From an uncultured Actinomycetes bacterium (GTDB lineage: Bacteria > Actinomycetota > Acidimicrobiia > Acidimicrobiales > RAAP-2), in assembly GCA_903860915.1 (NCBI GenBank), contig CAIOSJ010000018.1:1-64000 (forward strand): a DNA stretch of 64,000 bases, read 5' to 3'. Positions 61,227 to 64,000 of this stretch are shown here, one piece after another (within the stretch, counting starts at the first letter, position 1; every line of letters starts with the position of its first letter). Under the pieces are notes generated by a model that made no database searches, had not been told where the DNA came from, and saw only the letters and a list, made by a program, of their open reading frames with translations. The translations under genes and the position numbers were made by a program.

Positions 61227-62420
61227 CTATTCGTCGATGGAGAACGGTTTATGGATGGCGCCCAGCGTTATACCCGCGGCGTGTCGATCAGGGTTCTCAC
61301 CTCGAGCCGCTTGAGCCCGTTGTGCCGCTTTCTCCCAGCGCTCCTCAACACGCCCGTAACGCCAGATGCTGAGAGCCAGTGCCCAGATCACCACGAAGAG
61401 TCCCACGATGACGAAGCCGGCCGCGTTGATGTTGAAATGAGCCGCAAAGTTCCACAGTCCCCCGTGAAGATTTAGCTGCTGGGTCAGGACTTGGAGCAGT
61501 TCCAGCGTTCCTACGTACAAGGCCACTGCCACGGAAAGGCCAGTGATGGTGATGTTGTAATAGACCTTGCGCAGTGGCTTAGAAAAAGCCCAGCCGTAGG
61601 CGAAATTCATGAACGACCCATCAATCGTGTCGAGCAAACTCATGCCCGCCGCGAAGAGGATGGGCAGCGACAGGATGGACCAGAGAGGCAGGCCAGCGGC
61701 GACGGAGGTTCCGGCTAGAACTAAAAAGGCGACCTCAGTGGCGGTGTCAAAACCCAGACCAAAGAGCACACCGAGCGGGTACATCTTCCATGGCGCATCA
61801 ATCGAACGAGCGATGGGGCCGAAGAAACGCATCAAAAACCCTCGCGAATTCAAGTGCTTCTCGAGCTCGGAATCATCGAAACGGCCCTCGCGCATTTGCA
61901 GGAACATCTTCACGATGCCGACCAGGATAATGAGGTTCAAAATCCCGATGAGGTAGAGGAAAACACCAGAAATTCCAGTACCGATGAGACCTCCGTAGTG
62001 GTGCAACGGCGACTGCGTATTACTCACCTGGCTACCCAATTCCTTGGCGCCGAGACCCAGCAGCAAAGTCAAGACGAAAACTACCGAAGAGTGACCCAGT
62101 GAGAAGAAAAAGCCCACCGACATTGGCCTTTTTCCTTCCGCCATGAATTTTCTGGTGGTGTTGTCGATGGCGGCGATGTGGTCGGCGTCGAAGGCGTGCC
62201 GCATACCCAGCGTGTAGGCCAGCACGCCCGTACCCACCCCAATTGTCTTGCCACCACCAACGGAGAAATGATGACGAGCGGCCAGTACGAGAAGGGTGCA
62301 GCCGACGACGTGGAGAAAGACGATGAAGCCGAACATCGAATTCAATCGGCGCCACTCCTTGGGCGAAAAAGACGATCGAATCCGACGATGAACGGGGATC
62401 TTCGTAGCGAGGGTGGTCAC
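61227..62420 (-). CDS. nixA: NixA/HoxN-type nickel/cobalt permease
   Basis: The 397-aa protein has about eight membrane helices and the metal-binding motif RHAFDADHIAAIDN in helix 2, with FSLGHSSVVF and GLGFDTATEVAFL, the other signatures of NiCoT permeases. It imports Ni2+ or Co2+; specificity is not clear from sequence, but cobalamin-using enzymes in the window would fit cobalt. GTG at 62420 (the second of two GTGs) lies exactly 6 nt after TAGTGT. A repeated half-site operator overlaps the promoter. Confidence 0.93.
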   Translation of the reverse strand: MTTLATKIPVHRRIRSSFSPKEWRRLNSMFGFIVFLHVVGCTLLVLAARHHFSVGGGKTIGVGTGVLAYTLGMRHAFDADHIAAIDNTTRKFMAEGKRPMSVGFFFSLGHSSVVFVLTLLLGLGAKELGSQVSNTQSPLHHYGGLIGTGISGVFLYLIGILNLIILVGIVKMFLQMREGRFDDSELEKHLNSRGFLMRFFGPIARSIDAPWKMYPLGVLFGLGFDTATEVAFLVLAGTSVAAGLPLWSILSLPILFAAGMSLLDTIDGSFMNFAYGWAFSKPLRKVYYNITITGLSVAVALYVGTLELLQVLTQQLNLHGGLWNFAAHFNINAAGFVIVGLFVVIWALALSIWRYGRVEERWEKAAQRAQAARGENPDRHAAGITLGAIHKPFSIDE

Positions 62421-62426
62421 CACTCC

Positions 62427-62432
62427 ACACTA
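62427..62432 (-). promoter_or_regulatory. -10 box of nixA (leaderless)
   Basis: TAGTGT-GGAGTG-GTG. The box abuts the operator on its upstream side. Confidence 0.6.
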
Positions 62433-62452
62433 ATAGGAACTATTTGCAATAG
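62432..62452. promoter_or_regulatory. Candidate nixA operator: three alternating half-sites
   Basis: AATAG-GAA-CTATT-TGC-AATAG: the 5-mer AATAG and its complement alternate with exact 3-nt spacers, so two overlapping perfect inverted repeats share the middle half-site. It lies directly upstream of and touching the nixA -10 box, where a Fur-like metal-dependent repressor (such as Nur for nickel) would block transcription. The regulator is not in the window. Confidence 0.6.
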
Positions 62453-62599
62453 AGACAGCTACTCAACCTCCTGTGGCCCAAAATTCTAGGCACTACTCAC
62501 GAAGTTGGTTCGTCCCAAAAAGGTAGCGAAAGTACCCTTTGATCAGGAAAAATGCTTGACTCTTGTCAGGGTAGACCCTCATTCACTAGCGAGGCGGGC
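62453..62599. other. Divergent intergenic region nixA / NlpC-P60
   Basis: About 150 bp with no gene. An imperfect stem (AAGGTA.../...TACCCTT) occurs near 62520-62541 and TTGACT at 62556, but the latter is too far from the NlpC/P60 -10 box to be its -35. Confidence 0.4.
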
Positions 62600-62605
62600 T
62601 AGCCT
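62600..62605 (+). promoter_or_regulatory. -10 box of the NlpC/P60 gene (leaderless)
   Basis: TAGCCT-GTTGTC-GTG. Confidence 0.65.
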
Positions 62606-62611
62606 GTTGTC

Positions 62612-63724
62612 GTGACCAACGTCGAGCGCCTGTGGCGCCCTTCGACGCTGCGGCCGATTAGGAGACTTCGCACATCTCGGTGGATTCTGTCCATCTTGGC
62701 CGTCGTCGCAGTGTGTTCTAGCACTGTGACCATTTCGTCACGTCCCGCGGCGGCCGCCACCTTAGTCACGCTCCGCCAGCAGGCCAATGCGATCTACTCA
62801 CGCATACAGGCCACGAACGCCCAAGTCGATGGCCTCGGACAAACGTACGATCGTGCTCAGGGCCACCTCAGCGATCTCAGTGCCCGAATAACTAATACCA
62901 AGGTCCTCGTCGCCCAGGCGCAAGCCGCCGTAGCCGGTGACCGCAGCCAACTCGAACAAGCCGCCATTTTTGACTACGTCAATAACGGTAATTCGAGTGC
63001 CGCCAATCCCCTGTTTGCCTCAAATCACTCGACCCTGGGTGCTCAAAATATCTATCTACAAATTGCCGAAGGTAACGTCCAGACGGCGGTCGCGAGCCTA
63101 CGAAACGCCAGCATTGTCCTCACCCAACGACAGGATCTCCTTCGCTCGCAGGTTCATGACGCCGCCGCAACCACGAGTCTTGCCGCCGCCGCTTTCCACA
63201 AGGCCCAGTCATTGCAAAATCAGCTTCGCTATACGCTCAGCCACCTCAAGGGGCAAATTGCCGCTCTCGTACGCGCGGCTCAGGCCCGTGTCGACGCGGC
63301 CAATGCGGCCGCCTGGGCGCGCCGACACGGCACCGTCATTCGAGGTTTCCCCGCGCCACCGGCTAATTCGCGGGCCAATGTCGCCATCCGTTTCGCCCTC
63401 AGCATGATTGGCGTGCCCTACGTCTGGGGCGGATCATCTCGGTACGGCGTCGACTGCTCCGGTCTGACCATGCTGTCCTGGCGGGCCGCGGGCGTGGCCC
63501 TTCCCCACTACTCGGGGTCGCAGATGAACAGCACAATTCGAGTGCCATTGTGGTCGCTACGTCCCGGCGACCTTCTCTTCTATGGCCGTAACGGCTCCCA
63601 GCACGTAACCATGTACATCGGCAATGGTCGAATGATTGAGGCGCCGACTTTTGGACAACGCGTCCACATCTCGCCAGTACGACTGGGTTACGGCTTCGCC
63701 GGCGCGGGTCGCCCACGCGCCTAA
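62612..63724 (+). CDS. Secreted NlpC/P60 peptidoglycan endopeptidase with coiled coil
   Basis: The 370-aa protein has a basic N-terminus and signal segment (WILSILAVVAVCSSTVTI, likely cut near SRPAAAA), a long coiled-coil region of about 200 residues, and a C-terminal NlpC/P60 domain with catalytic Cys in VDCSGLTMLSW, His in SQHVTMYIGNG and the PYVWGGSS strand. The layout matches actinobacterial RipC/CwlO-type hydrolases activated by FtsEX, which is encoded in this window. The lgt gene follows by 2 bp. Confidence 0.92.
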   Translation: MTNVERLWRPSTLRPIRRLRTSRWILSILAVVAVCSSTVTISSRPAAAATLVTLRQQANAIYSRIQATNAQVDGLGQTYDRAQGHLSDLSARITNTKVLVAQAQAAVAGDRSQLEQAAIFDYVNNGNSSAANPLFASNHSTLGAQNIYLQIAEGNVQTAVASLRNASIVLTQRQDLLRSQVHDAAATTSLAAAAFHKAQSLQNQLRYTLSHLKGQIAALVRAAQARVDAANAAAWARRHGTVIRGFPAPPANSRANVAIRFALSMIGVPYVWGGSSRYGVDCSGLTMLSWRAAGVALPHYSGSQMNSTIRVPLWSLRPGDLLFYGRNGSQHVTMYIGNGRMIEAPTFGQRVHISPVRLGYGFAGAGRPRA

Positions 63725-63726
63725 AA

Positions 63727-64000
63727 GTGGAGCCCTTCCCCACTTCCATTCATATCGGGCCACTTCATTTGCACCTCTACGGCCTCGGAGTTGGTATCGC
63801 CGCCTACGTGGCCTTTCGCTACTGCCAGCGACGATTGGAAAAAAGGTCTCTGCCATCCGCGCCGGCTGGCAACTTTGCGATGTGGGTCGTAGGTTTCGGA
63901 CTCGTGGGAGCTCGCGTGGCACACGTCGCCACCCATTGGGACTTCTATAATTCTCACCCAGCCGAGATCTTGGCGGTTTGGAATGGGGGCTTGGCGAGTT
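63727..64000 (+). CDS. lgt: Prolipoprotein diacylglyceryl transferase, 5' part
   Basis: GTG at 63727 opens a frame that runs off the window: EPFPTSIHIGPLHLHLYGLG and a helix, then VVGFGLVGARVAHVATHWDFY, which corresponds to the Lgt GGRIG-type segment, followed by the usual AVWNGGLAS. Lgt attaches diacylglycerol to lipobox cysteines in the membrane. It is not in the ORF track because it has no stop. No Shine-Dalgarno is seen; it probably continues the NlpC/P60 transcript. Confidence 0.88.
   Translation, partial: MEPFPTSIHIGPLHLHLYGLGVGIAAYVAFRYCQRRLEKRSLPSAPAGNFAMWVVGFGLVGARVAHVATHWDFYNSHPAEILAVWNGGLAS

Noticed and set aside
62515-62545. Possible terminator hairpin between nixA and the NlpC/P60 gene
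   Set aside because: The stem is imperfect, lies upstream of both divergent genes, and would terminate no identified transcript.
1-64000. tRNA, rRNA or IS elements
   Set aside because: None recognised by eye; the intergenic spaces are mostly too short, though a covariance-model search would be the proper test.

Overview
The window looks like a chromosomal segment of a high-GC Gram-positive bacterium, most likely an actinobacterium of the class Acidimicrobiia. This placement is inferred from gene content, not from a search. Supporting signs are a fused PafB-PafC regulator, a suf locus with a Rieske protein between sufD and sufC, an LCP cell-wall ligase, an actinobacterial-type short MutY, a prfB without the programmed frameshift, and many GTG starts. 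The DNA is very compact. About 56 genes fill it, most 4-nt overlaps are of the ATGA or CTAA/CTAG kind, and at least 15 genes have a TANNNT box exactly 6 nt before the start codon, which is the signature of leaderless mRNAs. No rRNA, tRNA, CRISPR array or insertion sequence was seen.

Layout: 1-5.3 kb holds the 5' end of a Lys/Ala/Pro-repeat (histone H1-like) protein, a VirD4/TraG-like ATPase convergent with a helicase-less MobF (TrwC-type) relaxase, fused PafBC, and a PH-like small protein. 5.3-16.2 kb is housekeeping: FmdB zinc ribbon, TldE/TldD, Dxs, MsrB, FtsEX, RF2 and SecA. 16.5-21.7 kb is cell-surface sugar biosynthesis: a damaged-looking doxX, GT2, UDP-xylose synthase, UDP-glucose dehydrogenase and RmlD, headed by BirA. 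21.7-29.5 kb carries a biotin-dependent acyl-CoA carboxylase alpha subunit (the BirA substrate), an M20 amidohydrolase, an ABM monooxygenase, a methylmalonyl-CoA mutase large subunit, GT4, a rhodanese-MoeB fusion and a nitroreductase. 29.4-41 kb carries PepA, PduO-type cobalamin adenosyltransferase, MetH, a lipoate module (LpdA, an E2 with an altered active site, and a LipB-LipA fusion), RNase H, an Rrf2 regulator and ThiE.

41-53 kb is an acyl-CoA dehydrogenase/hydrolase pair, an MBL-fold hydrolase and a rearranged suf locus. sufC1-sufS-sufU lie on the plus strand, while sufB and sufD-Rieske-sufC2 lie on the minus strand, split by an enoyl-CoA hydratase-family gene, a four-Cys protein and a GNAT gene. 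There are thus two sufC paralogues. 53-64 kb has oligopeptidase B, a RodZ-C-like membrane protein, a flavin reductase, an epoxide-hydrolase-like enzyme, MutY, a MaoC hydratase, a long acyl-CoA dehydrogenase resembling methylsuccinyl-CoA dehydrogenase, a NixA-type Ni/Co permease with a repeated-half-site operator, an NlpC/P60 hydrolase and the 5' end of lgt.

Functional links: the carboxylase, mutase, adenosyltransferase and BirA fit propionyl-/methylmalonyl-CoA metabolism; the Mcd-like dehydrogenase and MaoC hydratase may belong to an ethylmalonyl-CoA-type pathway; Ni/Co uptake, adenosyltransferase, MetH and the mutase all touch cobalamin. Suf supplies Fe-S clusters needed by LipA and MutY. 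No obviously new defence or mobile system was found. The strongest unusual items are the LipB-LipA fusion next to an E2 lacking its catalytic His, the duplicated and split suf locus, the leaderless/4-nt-overlap architecture, the decaying doxX, the nixA operator, and a 13-bp perfect inverted repeat inside ftsX.
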